From assembly GCF_001667035.1 (NCBI RefSeq), contig NZ_LZIR01000111.1, forward strand, positions 62,001 through 126,000: 64,000 bases of DNA, written 5' to 3'. The notes beneath the pieces were generated by a model. It was not told the DNA's origin. It saw nothing but the letters and a program-made list of their open reading frames with translations, and searched no databases. The position numbers and the translations under genes were made by a program. This stretch comes from Mycobacterium sp. 852002-51057_SCH5723018 (GTDB taxonomy: Bacteria > Actinomycetota > Actinomycetes > Mycobacteriales > Mycobacteriaceae). Each line of letters begins with the position of its first letter. Within the stretch, counting starts at the first letter, position 1. This document shows positions 1-8,156 of this stretch, in pieces.

Positions 1-830
1 GCACGATCGCCGCCGGCAACACGGTTTTCACCAACGTCGCGCTGACCGACGACGACGAGGTGTGGTGGGAAGGCCTGGAGGGCGAGCCGGATCACCTGAT
101 CGACTGGAAGGGCAACGACTGGTACATCCGCGAGACGGAAACCAAAGCCGCCCACCCGAATTCCCGCTACTGCACGCCGATGTCACAGTGCCCGATCCTG
201 GCGCCGGAGTGGGACGACCCGCAGGGCGTGCCGATCTCGGGCATCCTGTTCGGCGCCCGCCGCAAGACCACGGTGCCGCTGGTGACCCAGGCCCGCGACT
301 GGCAGCACGGCGTGTTCATGGGCGCCACCATGGGCAGCGAGCAGACCGCTGCCGCCGAGGGCAAGGTCGGCACGGTGCGCCGCGACCCGATGGCCATGCT
401 GCCGTTCCTGGGCTACCACGTCGGTGACTACTTCCAGCACTGGCTCGACCTGGGCAAGAACTCCGATGAGTCCAAGCTGCCAAAGGTGTTCTTCGTCAAC
501 TGGTTCCGCCGGGGCGACAAGGGCGAGTTCCTGTGGCCGGGCTTCGGCGAGAACAGCCGCGTGCTGAAGTGGATCGTCGACCGCATCGAGCACCGGGCCG
601 GCGGCCAGGACACCCCGATCGGCATCGTGCCTAACGCGGCGGACCTGGACCTGGACGGCCTCGACGTCGAGGGCGAAGACGTCGCCAAGGCGCTCGCGGT
701 CAACGCCGACGAGTGGCGCCAGGAACTGCCGCTGATCGAGGAGTGGTTCGAGTTCGTCGGCGACAAGCTGCCCACCGGCGTCAAGGACGAGTTCGAGGCG
801 CTCAAACAGCGCCTGTCCGAATCGGGCTAG
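1..830 (+). CDS. pckA: Phosphoenolpyruvate carboxykinase (GTP), C-terminal part
   Basis: The frame is open from base 3 to the stop at 828-830, so this is the 3' end of a gene that begins upstream of the window. The roughly 275 residues visible match the C-terminal half of GTP-dependent PEP carboxykinase, which converts oxaloacetate and GTP to PEP, GDP and CO2 in gluconeogenesis. Recognisable blocks are [10 protein letters not shown], the FGARR segment, FVNWFRRG and [13 protein letters not shown], which belong to the nucleotide- and substrate-binding region of this family. The length and ending agree with the mycobacterial enzyme (Rv0211 in M. tuberculosis). It is followed convergently by soxR with a 4-bp overlap of the two stop regions. 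The true start is not visible. Confidence 0.96.
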   Translation, partial: TIAAGNTVFTNVALTDDDEVWWEGLEGEPDHLIDWKGNDWYIRETETKAAHPNSRYCTPMSQCPILAPEWDDPQGVPISGILFGARRKTTVPLVTQARDWQHGVFMGATMGSEQTAAAEGKVGTVRRDPMAMLPFLGYHVGDYFQHWLDLGKNSDESKLPKVFFVNWFRRGDKGEFLWPGFGENSRVLKWIVDRIEHRAGGQDTPIGIVPNAADLDLDGLDVEGEDVAKALAVNADEWRQELPLIEEWFEFVGDKLPTGVKDEFEALKQRLSESG

Positions 831-1294
831 CCGCCAATCGCCTGCCGCCGCAACGACTTCGGCAGGTACACCGCGCCCGCTCCCGCGCCGGCCGCCCTGT
901 CCGCCGGATTGGAGATCGCGCAGCGCCTCAATGACAGGCAGCCGCAGCCGATGCACGAGTCCAGGTTGTCGCGAAGCGCCATCAGCCCGGCGATCTGGTC
1001 ATCCAGGCGTGCGCGCCAAGACTTGGAGAGCCGGGCCCAGTCGGCGCGCGTCGGAGTGCGACCGTCGGGAAGCGTGCCCAGCGCCTCGGCGACCTCATCC
1101 AGGCTCAATCCGACGTTGCGGGCGGCCCGGATGAAGGCCAGGCGCCGCAGCATCTGCCGCTCGAATCGTCGCTGCCCGCCGGCGGTCCGCGTCGCCGTGA
1201 TGAGACCCTGGCCCTCGTAGAACCGGATCGCCGAGGGGGCGAAGCCGCTGCGACGGGCGATCTCGCTGACGGTGAACAGGTCCCGCTTATCCAT
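827..1294 (-). CDS. soxR: Redox-sensing MerR-family activator SoxR
   Basis: A 155-residue MerR-family regulator. The N-terminal winged helix reads [21 protein letters not shown], followed by the dimerisation helix. Near the C-terminus the motif [12 protein letters not shown] (C-x2-C-x-C-x5-C) gives the four cysteines that hold the [2Fe-2S] cluster of SoxR, so this is SoxR rather than a generic MerR protein. SoxR proteins are activated by redox-cycling compounds and, outside enteric bacteria, usually control oxidoreductases or efflux pumps directly. ATG 1294 is preferred to the upstream ATG at 1309 because [13 protein letters not shown] begins just before the DNA-binding domain. It is transcribed away from an SDR gene, with a MerR-type operator between them (1318-1348). 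Confidence 0.9.
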   Translation of the reverse strand: MDKRDLFTVSEIARRSGFAPSAIRFYEGQGLITATRTAGGQRRFERQMLRRLAFIRAARNVGLSLDEVAEALGTLPDGRTPTRADWARLSKSWRARLDDQIAGLMALRDNLDSCIGCGCLSLRRCAISNPADRAAGAGAGAVYLPKSLRRQAIGG

Positions 1295-1317
1295 TGCGGC
1301 CTCCAGCAATTCGGTAC

Positions 1318-1348
1318 TTGACTTAAAGTTTACTTCAACTACCAGTAT
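1318..1348 (+). promoter_or_regulatory. MerR/SoxR-type promoter with 19-bp spacer and operator dyad
   Basis: A -35 TTGACT (1318-1323) and a -10 CAGTAT (1343-1348) are separated by 19 bp, the overlong spacer diagnostic of promoters activated by MerR-family proteins through DNA untwisting. The spacer overlaps an imperfect palindrome, ACTTAAAGTTTACTTCAACT (1321-1340). A start point about 7 bp after the -10 would fall at ATG 1356, giving a leaderless SDR transcript. The elements are read directly; control by the adjacent SoxR is inferred. Confidence 0.7.
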
Positions 1349-1355
1349 GGGCCGT

Positions 1356-2078
1356 ATGACTCAATCTCAATCCCGGCCCGTCGCAATCGTCACCGGCGCA
1401 TCCCGCGGCTTCGGAAAAGCCGTTGTCGCCGCCCTCCTCGACCGCGGGTGGGCCGTGGCCGGTGACGCCCGCCGCGCCGACGAACTGAAAACAACTGCCG
1501 CAGAACTAGATTCAAGCCGATTCATCGCATTGCCCGGCGACGTCACCGACGCGTCGCATCGCGACGCGCTGGTCAGGGCCGCGACCGGGGCCGGCGCCCT
1601 TCGGCTGGTGGTGAACAACGCCAGCCGGCTGGGGCCCAGCCCGCAACCGACACTGGCCGAGTATCCGGCGGACGAGTTGTGGGCCGTCTACCAGGCGAAC
1701 GTGTTCGCCCCGCTGGCGCTGATCCAGGCCACGCTGCCGGCGCTTGCCGACAACGCGGGGGTCATCGTCAACGTGACCTCGGACGCCGCCGTCGAGCCCT
1801 ATCCGGGGTGGGGCGGATACGGCTCGTCGAAGGCCGCGCTGGACCAGCTGTCGGCCGTGCTGGCGGCGGAGGTCTCGGTGGTGCCTGCCGTGGCGGTGTA
1901 CGCGTTCGACCCCGGAGACATGCGGACCGAAATGCATCAGGCCGCCTTTCCCGGTGAGGACATCTCCGATCGCGCCGAGCCGGAGACGAAGGTTCCGGCG
2001 TTGCTGCGCCTGCTGGACACCAGGCCGCCCGCCGGACGGTACCGGGCATCCGACCTGGTCCTGTCCGGGGCGCGATGA
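1356..2078 (+). CDS. SDR-family oxidoreductase
   Basis: A 240-residue short-chain dehydrogenase/reductase with the Rossmann motif TGASRGFG near the N-terminus, the NNAS motif at the end of strand 4, and the catalytic YGSSK (Tyr-x3-Lys) segment. The substrate is unknown. Two in-frame ATGs exist, 1347 and 1356; the first lies inside the predicted -10 element, so 1356 (MTQSQSRP) is chosen and would be translated from a leaderless mRNA. It is expected to be a direct SoxR target. The last base pairs overlap the next gene in an ATGA junction, so the two are probably translationally coupled. Confidence 0.88.
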   Translation: MTQSQSRPVAIVTGASRGFGKAVVAALLDRGWAVAGDARRADELKTTAAELDSSRFIALPGDVTDASHRDALVRAATGAGALRLVVNNASRLGPSPQPTLAEYPADELWAVYQANVFAPLALIQATLPALADNAGVIVNVTSDAAVEPYPGWGGYGSSKAALDQLSAVLAAEVSVVPAVAVYAFDPGDMRTEMHQAAFPGEDISDRAEPETKVPALLRLLDTRPPAGRYRASDLVLSGAR

Positions 2079-3133
2079 TGGCTCCCCCGATGAGTCCGCG
2101 CACGGTCTTCGAACGTCCGGCGGGCTCGGACGCCGTCGAGCCGCCGGAGGCGCACGGGATTGCGCGCGACGCGGTCAAGCTGCTGGTCGCCCGGCCCGGC
2201 GGGGTCAGCCACGCCCGGTTCGCCGACCTCGGCGATCACCTGCGACCGGGCGATCTGCTGGTGGTGAACAACTCCGCCACCCTGCCCGCCGCGGTAGACG
2301 GCCACCGAGGCGGGCGGCTCGTCGCCGTGCACTTCTCGGTGGAGCGAGCCGAGAAGCTCTGGGTGGTGGAACCGCGACCGGCGGGGGACGCCCGCGGCCA
2401 CCTCACCGACGTCCGGCCCGGCGAACGCATCGAGCTGCCCGGCGGCGCGGCGGTGGTGATCGCGTCGTCCTACCCCGAACCCGGCGTCGAGGGCGCGCGG
2501 CTGTGGACCGCGCGGGTGATTCTGGAAGGCAGTCTCGCGTCGTACCTGGCCCGGCACGGCCGGCCGATCCGATATTCCTACGTGCCGCGGCCCTGGCCGC
2601 TGCGCTACTACCAGACCGTGTTCGCCCGCCTTCCGGGCAGCGCGGAAATGCCCAGCGCCGCACGGCCTTTCACCGCCGATCTGGTGACCGACCTGGTCTC
2701 CCGCGGTATCGGGATCGCGCCGATCACGCTGCACGCCGGGGTGTCGTCGGCCGAAGCCGGCGAGCCGCCGACCCCGGAGCGGTTCGAGGTGCCGGCCGCG
2801 ACCGCGCGGATGGTCAACGCGGCGCGCACGGGCGGCGGCAGGGTGATCGCCGTCGGCACCACGGTGACCCGGGCCCTCGAGTCGGCCACCGACTACGGCG
2901 GCCTGGTACGGCAGGCCGGCGGTTGCACCGATCTGGTGCTCGGCCCCAACCGCCCGCCCCGCGCGGTCGACGGCCTGATCACCGGGTGGCACGACGCCGG
3001 CGCGTCACACCTGTTGCTGCTCGAGGCGATCGCCGGCCCCGACCTGGTCGCGATGGCCTACCGGGAGGCGATCACGCACGGCTACCTGTGGCACGAATTC
3101 GGCGACAGCGCCCTGCTGCAGCCGGAGCGCTGA
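2075..3133 (+). CDS. QueA-like protein (SAM:tRNA ribosyltransferase-isomerase fold), divergent
   Basis: A 352-residue protein of the QueA family, which normally transfers the ribosyl part of SAM to preQ1 in tRNA to make epoxyqueuosine. The family layout is present: GDLLVVNNSATLPA (canonical QueA has LLVVNDTRV) near residues 55-70, then ITLHAG and VIAVGTTVTRALES in the second half. The usually conserved TNFHLPKSTL block is replaced by TGWHDAGASHLLL, and no other queuosine gene is visible. It may therefore be a paralogue with a different SAM-dependent reaction. The start overlaps the SDR stop (ATGA). The pair is downstream of the SoxR-type promoter. Confidence 0.8.
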   Translation: MMAPPMSPRTVFERPAGSDAVEPPEAHGIARDAVKLLVARPGGVSHARFADLGDHLRPGDLLVVNNSATLPAAVDGHRGGRLVAVHFSVERAEKLWVVEPRPAGDARGHLTDVRPGERIELPGGAAVVIASSYPEPGVEGARLWTARVILEGSLASYLARHGRPIRYSYVPRPWPLRYYQTVFARLPGSAEMPSAARPFTADLVTDLVSRGIGIAPITLHAGVSSAEAGEPPTPERFEVPAATARMVNAARTGGGRVIAVGTTVTRALESATDYGGLVRQAGGCTDLVLGPNRPPRAVDGLITGWHDAGASHLLLLEAIAGPDLVAMAYREAITHGYLWHEFGDSALLQPER

Positions 3134-3147
3134 GCACGGGTGCGGTC

Positions 3148-3735
3148 TCAACCTTCTCGTTTGCCGCTGAATTGTTCGACCAACAATTGGAGACGGTCCG
3201 AGTCGTAGGCGGGACGTAGCCGTCCGGTGCGGCTGAGCGTCACCAGCCCGTGCAGCGCTGCCCAGAAAACTTCGGTGAGCGTGTCGGCGTCCTGTCCTTC
3301 GGCCACCATGCCGACCGCCTCATGCAACGCGGCAAAGGCCGCCGAAAGCTGAGGCGGTGCGTCTTGGGCGGCGAAGCGCAAGCTGGTCGTCCGGGTGAAC
3401 ATCGCGTCGTAAACCGCCGGGTTGTCGCGGGCGAAGTCCAGGTAGGCGTGGGCGATCCGGGTCAGGGTGTCGCTGGCCACGTTGTCGATGTCGGAGTGGG
3501 CGGCCCGAATCGCTTCGGCGAGCTCGTCGAACCCGTCGAGCGCAACAGCGTCGGCGATTTGTTCCATGCCGGCGAAATGCTTGTACAAGACAGGCTGGCT
3601 GTATTCGATCTCGGTGGACAGCCGACGGGTGGTGACCGCATCCCAGCCTTCGGCCTCGGCCAACTTGCGAGCCGTCGCGACTATCAGCCGACCTCGGGCA
3701 GACCGCTCACGCTCACGGCGATCCTTGAGAGACAT
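3148..3735 (-). CDS. TetR-family repressor
   Basis: A 195-residue TetR regulator. The N-terminal helix-turn-helix is visible as WDAVTTRRLSTEIEYSQPVLYKHF (residues about 31-54), followed by a variable ligand-binding domain containing FARDNPAVYDAMF, a pattern common in TetR proteins with the WHG-type C-terminal domain. It ends 14 bp from the QueA-like stop (convergent) and is divergent from the DUF1772-NIPSNAP-DUF4267 operon, with palindromic sites in the 99-bp intergenic region. Repression of that operon and of itself is inferred from this layout; the ligand is unknown. Confidence 0.9.
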   Translation of the reverse strand: MSLKDRRERERSARGRLIVATARKLAEAEGWDAVTTRRLSTEIEYSQPVLYKHFAGMEQIADAVALDGFDELAEAIRAAHSDIDNVASDTLTRIAHAYLDFARDNPAVYDAMFTRTTSLRFAAQDAPPQLSAAFAALHEAVGMVAEGQDADTLTEVFWAALHGLVTLSRTGRLRPAYDSDRLQLLVEQFSGKREG

Positions 3736-3751
3736 ACCCTATCGTATCACA

Positions 3752-3809
3752 GCTAGAAAAACTAGCAATGCTATTGACGCGCGCGCCGTGGGGGGGTTAG
3801 CGTTGCTAG
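3752..3809. promoter_or_regulatory. Promoter flanked by inverted operator sites
   Basis: CTAGCAATGCTA (3762-3773) and TAGCGTTGCTAG (3798-3809) are inverted copies of one 12-bp site (11 of 12 match). They bracket a candidate plus-strand promoter, -35 TTGACG (3774-3779) and -10 TAGCGT (3798-3803), spacer 18 bp. A further perfect palindrome, GCTAG-N5-CTAGC, overlaps the left site (3752-3766) next to the TetR start. This is a typical arrangement for TetR repression of both divergent units. Confidence 0.6.
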
Positions 3810-3834
3810 CGGATATGAGGGAAGGAGTTACGAC

Positions 3835-4311
3835 ATGGACTTGGACCTCTTCACCCGTGCCGCCGCACTGATCGCGGTGTTGGGCGCCGCGGTGGTCTAC
3901 GGCACCGACGTGTTCTGCGCGATGGTCATGCGACCGGCGTTGGCGTCGGTCGACGACGCTGCCCTGGTCGCGGTCATGGGACGCGTGCACCGATACGGAG
4001 ACCGGCGCATGCCGGTGCCCGGGGTGCTCGGGGTCGTGGCCACCGCGGTGAGCGCGGTGCTGGCCGTGGTGGCCGCACACTGGGCGCAGGCGATCCCGGC
4101 CGGTGCCGCGCTGGTGCTGCTGGTGATCTGGCTGGTGCTCTACACCCAGGTGAGCGCACCCATCAACAGGCAAATGACAGCGGCCGCCGACGCGGGCCAG
4201 GCGCTCCCGAACGGGTTTGCGCTGCAAGCGAAGTGGGACTCGATCATCAATGCTCGCGCGGTGCTGCAAGGTCTGGCAGTGACCGCCTTATGCGTGGTGT
4301 TGATGATCTGA
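3835..4311 (+). CDS. DUF1772-type membrane protein
   Basis: A 158-residue, very hydrophobic protein with about four predicted membrane segments (residues roughly 7-25, 60-80, 85-105 and the C-terminal 20). The pattern VHRYGDRRMPVPG after the first helix and a conserved WD...NARAVLQ segment near the end fit the DUF1772 / anthrone-oxygenase-like family of small membrane proteins, whose function is unsettled. A clear ribosome site (AAGGAG about 9 bases upstream) supports ATG 3835. It is first in a three-gene operon that appears to be controlled by the divergent TetR. Confidence 0.82.
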   Translation: MDLDLFTRAAALIAVLGAAVVYGTDVFCAMVMRPALASVDDAALVAVMGRVHRYGDRRMPVPGVLGVVATAVSAVLAVVAAHWAQAIPAGAALVLLVIWLVLYTQVSAPINRQMTAAADAGQALPNGFALQAKWDSIINARAVLQGLAVTALCVVLMI

Positions 4312-4365
4312 CCGCCTCGCCCGCAGCTCTACACAGCCGAATTCAACTGAAGGAGCACGACTTCG

Positions 4366-4683
4366 ATGTTTCAGCTCAGGATCTACACCCTGCGATCGCC
4401 GGAAGCTCTGCAGCGGTACGCAACGGTTCACTGGGCCCGCCACCTGGCGACCTTCCCGAAGTTCGGAGTCACCACCCACGGTGTGTGGACCGAGCGAAGC
4501 GGCGGCGCGAATCGAGTCGTCGCGCTGATCGGCTACCCACCGGGCGCCGACACCGAACAACTCACCCGGCACATCATGACCAGCCCGGAATTCGGCGCCG
4601 ACATGGCCGGCTTCGACGTCGACGACATCGTCGACGTTCGGTCGATACTGCTTGACCCGACATCGTTTTCACCGATCCACTAA
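4366..4683 (+). CDS. NIPSNAP-family protein
   Basis: A 105-residue protein with the NIPSNAP dimeric alpha/beta-barrel signature: MFQLRIYTLRSPEALQRY at the start, a central HLATFPKFGVTTHGVWTE segment and the RVVALIGYPPG strand. Proteins of this fold act as small-molecule binding or monooxygenase-like domains; no specific substrate can be named. A strong ribosome site AAGGAG (4350-4355) precedes ATG 4366. It is the second gene of the TetR-flanked operon, between two small membrane proteins. Confidence 0.85.
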   Translation: MFQLRIYTLRSPEALQRYATVHWARHLATFPKFGVTTHGVWTERSGGANRVVALIGYPPGADTEQLTRHIMTSPEFGADMAGFDVDDIVDVRSILLDPTSFSPIH

Positions 4684-4704
4684 CGAACCCCAGGAGTGTT
4701 CGAC

Positions 4705-5085
4705 ATGACCGTCACCATCATCGGCTACACGCTCGCCGGACTGCTCGCCGCGGGCATCATCTTCATCGGCGCACGCTTCCTCGTCGCGCCGCGCGTCGCC
4801 GCCGCCGGATACGGCGTGCTACCGGATCTGGACCAGCCGTACGCCGGCGCCTACTTGAGCGTCAAGGGCGTGCGCGACATCGCAACGGGGGTGGTGGTCA
4901 TCATCCTGATGGTCGCGGGCGCGACCCACCTCGTCGGCTGGGTGATGTTGGCCGCCACGATCATTCCGCTGGCCGATACGGCGATCGTGCTCCGCAATGG
5001 CGGCTCGAAGTCGATCGCCTGGGGAGTCCATGGCGTCACCGCCGTCGTCATGCTCATCACTTCCGCTCTCCTGCTCGTGCCCTAG
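4705..5085 (+). CDS. DUF4267-type small membrane protein
   Basis: A 126-residue protein with four hydrophobic helices and the segment YLSVKGVRDIATGVVV, typical of DUF4267 membrane proteins of unknown function. An upstream in-frame GTG at 4696 is rejected because it lies within the ribosome site AGGAG (4692-4696), which is correctly spaced for ATG 4705. It is the last gene of the operon with the DUF1772 and NIPSNAP genes; 58 bp separate it from the flavin oxidase, which may be transcribed with it. Confidence 0.8.
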   Translation: MTVTIIGYTLAGLLAAGIIFIGARFLVAPRVAAAGYGVLPDLDQPYAGAYLSVKGVRDIATGVVVIILMVAGATHLVGWVMLAATIIPLADTAIVLRNGGSKSIAWGVHGVTAVVMLITSALLLVP

Positions 5086-5143
5086 AGAGACGAAACGCTG
5101 CCCGCCACCTCACGAAATGCCCGCGAGGTTTGAGTAGGACAAA

Positions 5144-6499
5144 ATGACCGAGATGAGAGCCGATCTGTTGTCACCGCCGGGGAGCGCCGCATACCGGGCC
5201 GCGACCAACCCGCACAACGCCACGGTGGTGCAGCGTCCGGCCATGGCGGCTCACCCGCGCAGCGCCGACGAGGTCGCCCACGCCGTGCAGTGGGCCGCGC
5301 AGCGCAACCTGGGGGTCGCCGTACAGGCCAGCGGGCACGGCGCGGGTGCGCCGATCGAAGCCGATCGGCTGCTGGTGGACACTTCGGGATTGAACGCGGT
5401 CCGCATCGACGCGCAGGCACGCGTCGCCCACGTCGGGGCCGGCGCGACCTGGTCGGCGGTCAGCGCGGTGGCCGAACGCGATGGGCTGCTTGGACTGGCC
5501 GGCACCTCGCCCACCGTGGCCGTCGCCGGCTACACATTCGGGGGCGGAGTCGGGTTCTTGACCCGCCCGTACGGGATGGCCAGTTCGGCGCTACTGGCCG
5601 TCGATTACGTCGATGGCAACGGGCAGATTCGACGGGCGGCAGAGGACGCCGCCGACGCCGTCGACCGCGAGGCGCTGTGGGCGTTCCGGGGCGGCGGTGG
5701 GGTCGGCCTGGCCACCGCGCTGACCGTCGAACTCGTGGCGCCCCCAGGATTGTGGGCCGGTTATCAACTGTGGAGCATCGATGCGCTTGGGCCGGTCGCC
5801 GACGCCTGGGTGAGCGCCATGGGGCAGATCGGTGATGCGCTCTCGACAAGCATCAGTGTGCTGCACACGCCGCCGGGCGCCCCCATGTTTCCCCCCGCGC
5901 TGCAAGGTGTACCGATCGTGCATCTGGCTTTCGCCTCACCGCAGGGCCCCGACGCGGCCGGCCCGTTGCTCCGCGCGCTGCGGGCCGCGCCGGCGCCAGT
6001 GGTGGACAGCAGCTGGGCGCCCGCCGACGCGGCCCGGCTTGCCCAGATTCACCTCGACCCACCCAATCCGGTTCCCGCGCTGGGCCTCGGCCGATGGCTT
6101 GGGCCCAGCGCGCCGGCCGTGGCGGCTGGTGTGTTGGGCACCGCGGCCGCGGCCGACTCGCCGGTCGCGGTCGTCGAGTTGCGCAACGTGGGCAATCACG
6201 CGCACACGCGCGACGGCGCGACCACCGCGGTACCCGGACCCTTCCTGCTGCACGCGGTGGGCGTCGCGACCGAGCTCGCCTCCCGCTCGCGCACCGAGGA
6301 TGGGTTGGCACGAGCGCGCGCCGCCGCGCGGCCGGCCGACCTCGGACGCGCCGCCGCGTCGTTCGCCGACGGCCGTGGTGCGATCGCCGACGGGCTGGAC
6401 CATTCAGATCTGCAGCGTCTCGCCGGTATCAGCACTGCCCTCGACCCCGACCAGCGACTCGCCCCGTCGCGAGTGCTGGCCGGCTTGAATGACGTGTGA
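5144..6499 (+). CDS. FAD-linked oxidase (VAO/BBE-like family)
   Basis: A 451-residue FAD-dependent oxidoreductase. The N-terminal PCMH-type FAD domain includes ASGHGAG, whose His65 is in the position used for covalent 8-alpha-histidyl FAD attachment, and AGYTFGGGVGFLTRPYG. The second covalent ligand of berberine-bridge enzymes, a Cys in the CPTVG position, is replaced by Ser (SPTVAVAGYT), so at most mono-covalent flavin is expected. The C-terminal substrate domain is variable, and the short C-terminal BBE segment with Tyr-Asn is not evident. The substrate is unknown. It follows the DUF4267 gene on the same strand. Confidence 0.83.
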   Translation: MTEMRADLLSPPGSAAYRAATNPHNATVVQRPAMAAHPRSADEVAHAVQWAAQRNLGVAVQASGHGAGAPIEADRLLVDTSGLNAVRIDAQARVAHVGAGATWSAVSAVAERDGLLGLAGTSPTVAVAGYTFGGGVGFLTRPYGMASSALLAVDYVDGNGQIRRAAEDAADAVDREALWAFRGGGGVGLATALTVELVAPPGLWAGYQLWSIDALGPVADAWVSAMGQIGDALSTSISVLHTPPGAPMFPPALQGVPIVHLAFASPQGPDAAGPLLRALRAAPAPVVDSSWAPADAARLAQIHLDPPNPVPALGLGRWLGPSAPAVAAGVLGTAAAADSPVAVVELRNVGNHAHTRDGATTAVPGPFLLHAVGVATELASRSRTEDGLARARAAARPADLGRAAASFADGRGAIADGLDHSDLQRLAGISTALDPDQRLAPSRVLAGLNDV

Positions 6500-6623
6500 C
6501 AGCAGGGCGGCGGGTCTTGGTAACGGCGAGTTCGGCGGTCCGGATGTCCTTGTTGACCGGTGTGACTGCATGCCGACCGGCCACTTAACACCCGTCAAAC
6601 TTCGGCGGCGGTACAGTCGGCGC

Positions 6624-8153
6624 ATGCAGATTCGCCCGCATATCGGCGCCAACAAGCCCGCCATAATCCTGTACCCGTCGGGGACCGTCATCACATTCGA
6701 CGACCTGGAGGCCCGGGCCAATCGGCTGGCGCATCGCTTCCGTCAGGCCGGGCTGCGCGAGGGGGACACCGTCGCGATCCTGATGGAGAACAACGAGCAC
6801 ATCCACGCGGTGATGTGGGCGGCCCGCCGCAGCGGTCTGTACTACGTGCCGATCAACACCCACCTGACCGCCGCCGAGGCCGCCTACATCATCGACAACA
6901 GCGCCGCCAAGGCCATCATCGGCTCGGCGGCGCTGCGTGACACGTGCGCCGAACTGCGCGACAACCTGCCCGGCGGGCTGCCCGATCTGCTGATGCTCGC
7001 CTCCGATAAGGAAAGGGCCGACCTGCCCGGCTGGGAACGCTACCCGGAATGCGTTGCCCGCCAACCAGACACGCCGATCGACGACGAACTCGAGGGCGAC
7101 CTGCTGCAGTACTCGTCGGGCACCACGGGCCGGCCCAAGGGCATCAAACGCGAACTCCCGCATGTCTCTCCGGCCGAGGCGCCCGGCATGATGTCGGCCC
7201 TGGTCGGGTTCTGGATGAACCCCGATACGGTCTACCTGAGCCCGGCCCCGCTCTACCACACCGCGCCGTCGGTGTGGTCGATGACCACGCAGGCCGGCGG
7301 CATCACCACCGTCGTCATGGAGAAGTTCGACCCCGAGGGCGCGCTGGACGCCATCCAGCGCTACCGGGTGACCCACGGCCAGTTCGTGCCGGCCATGTTC
7401 ACGCGCATGCTCAAACTGCCTCAGGCGGTTCGTGATTCCTACGACCTGTCCAGCCTGCAGCGGGTGATGCACGCCGCCGCGCCGTGCCCGGTCGAGATCA
7501 AGAAGCAGATGATCGACTGGTGGGGTCCGATCGTCGACGAGTACTACGCCTCCTCCGAGGCGATCGGGTCGACGTTGATCAGCGCCGAGGACTGGCTGGC
7601 GCATCCGGGTTCGGTCGGTAAGCCGATGAACTGCCAGATCCACATCCTCGGCGAGGACGGGACCGAGTTGCCGCCCGGGCAGGCCGGCGAGATCTACTTC
7701 GAGGGCGGGTTCAACTTCGAATACCTCAACGATCCGACGAAAACCGCCGCCTCGCGCGACCGGCACGGCTGGGCCACCGTAGGCGACATCGGCTACCTCG
7801 ACGACGATGGCTACCTGTACCTGACGGACCGGCGCCACCACATGATCATCTCCGGTGGGGTGAACATCTACCCGCAGGAAGCCGAGAACCTTCTGGTCAC
7901 CCACCCGAAGGTGTTGGACGCGGCCGTGTTCGGCGTGCCCGACGACGAGATGGGGCAGCGCGTGATGGCGGCCGTGCAGACCGTGGACCCCGCCGACGCC
8001 ACCGACGGGTTCGCCGACCAGCTGACCGCGTGGCTGCGAGACCGCTTGGCGCACTACAAATGCCCGCGCAAGATCGCCTTCGAGGCGCAGCTGCCGCGCA
8101 CCGACACCGGAAAGCTCTACAAGAACGGGCTGATCGAGAAATACTCGGTGTGA
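6624..8153 (+). CDS. fadD4: Fatty-acyl-CoA synthetase FadD4-type
   Basis: A 509-residue class I adenylate-forming enzyme that activates a carboxylic acid to acyl-AMP and then acyl-CoA. The phosphate-binding loop YSSGTTGRPKG, the aromatic-acid/ligase motif YYASSEA, the hinge segment DRRHHMIISGGVNIYP and the catalytic lysine region PRTDTGKLYK are all present in order. The longer open frame from 6489 is rejected: ATG 6624 begins the conserved MQIRPHIGANKPAI start. In M. tuberculosis the equivalent gene (Rv0214) is also followed by fadE3 and Rv0216, so the symbol rests on both sequence and synteny. A crotonase follows after 3 bp. Confidence 0.9.
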   Translation: MQIRPHIGANKPAIILYPSGTVITFDDLEARANRLAHRFRQAGLREGDTVAILMENNEHIHAVMWAARRSGLYYVPINTHLTAAEAAYIIDNSAAKAIIGSAALRDTCAELRDNLPGGLPDLLMLASDKERADLPGWERYPECVARQPDTPIDDELEGDLLQYSSGTTGRPKGIKRELPHVSPAEAPGMMSALVGFWMNPDTVYLSPAPLYHTAPSVWSMTTQAGGITTVVMEKFDPEGALDAIQRYRVTHGQFVPAMFTRMLKLPQAVRDSYDLSSLQRVMHAAAPCPVEIKKQMIDWWGPIVDEYYASSEAIGSTLISAEDWLAHPGSVGKPMNCQIHILGEDGTELPPGQAGEIYFEGGFNFEYLNDPTKTAASRDRHGWATVGDIGYLDDDGYLYLTDRRHHMIISGGVNIYPQEAENLLVTHPKVLDAAVFGVPDDEMGQRVMAAVQTVDPADATDGFADQLTAWLRDRLAHYKCPRKIAFEAQLPRTDTGKLYKNGLIEKYSV

Positions 8154-8156
8154 CCC

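Noticed and set aside
183-956. Long minus-strand frame opposite pckA (and many similar antisense frames, such as 6585-8054, 28440-29858 and 57945-59852)
   Set aside because: Shadow frames typical of DNA with very high GC at third codon positions; arginine/proline/glycine-rich translations without domains, opposite clear genes.
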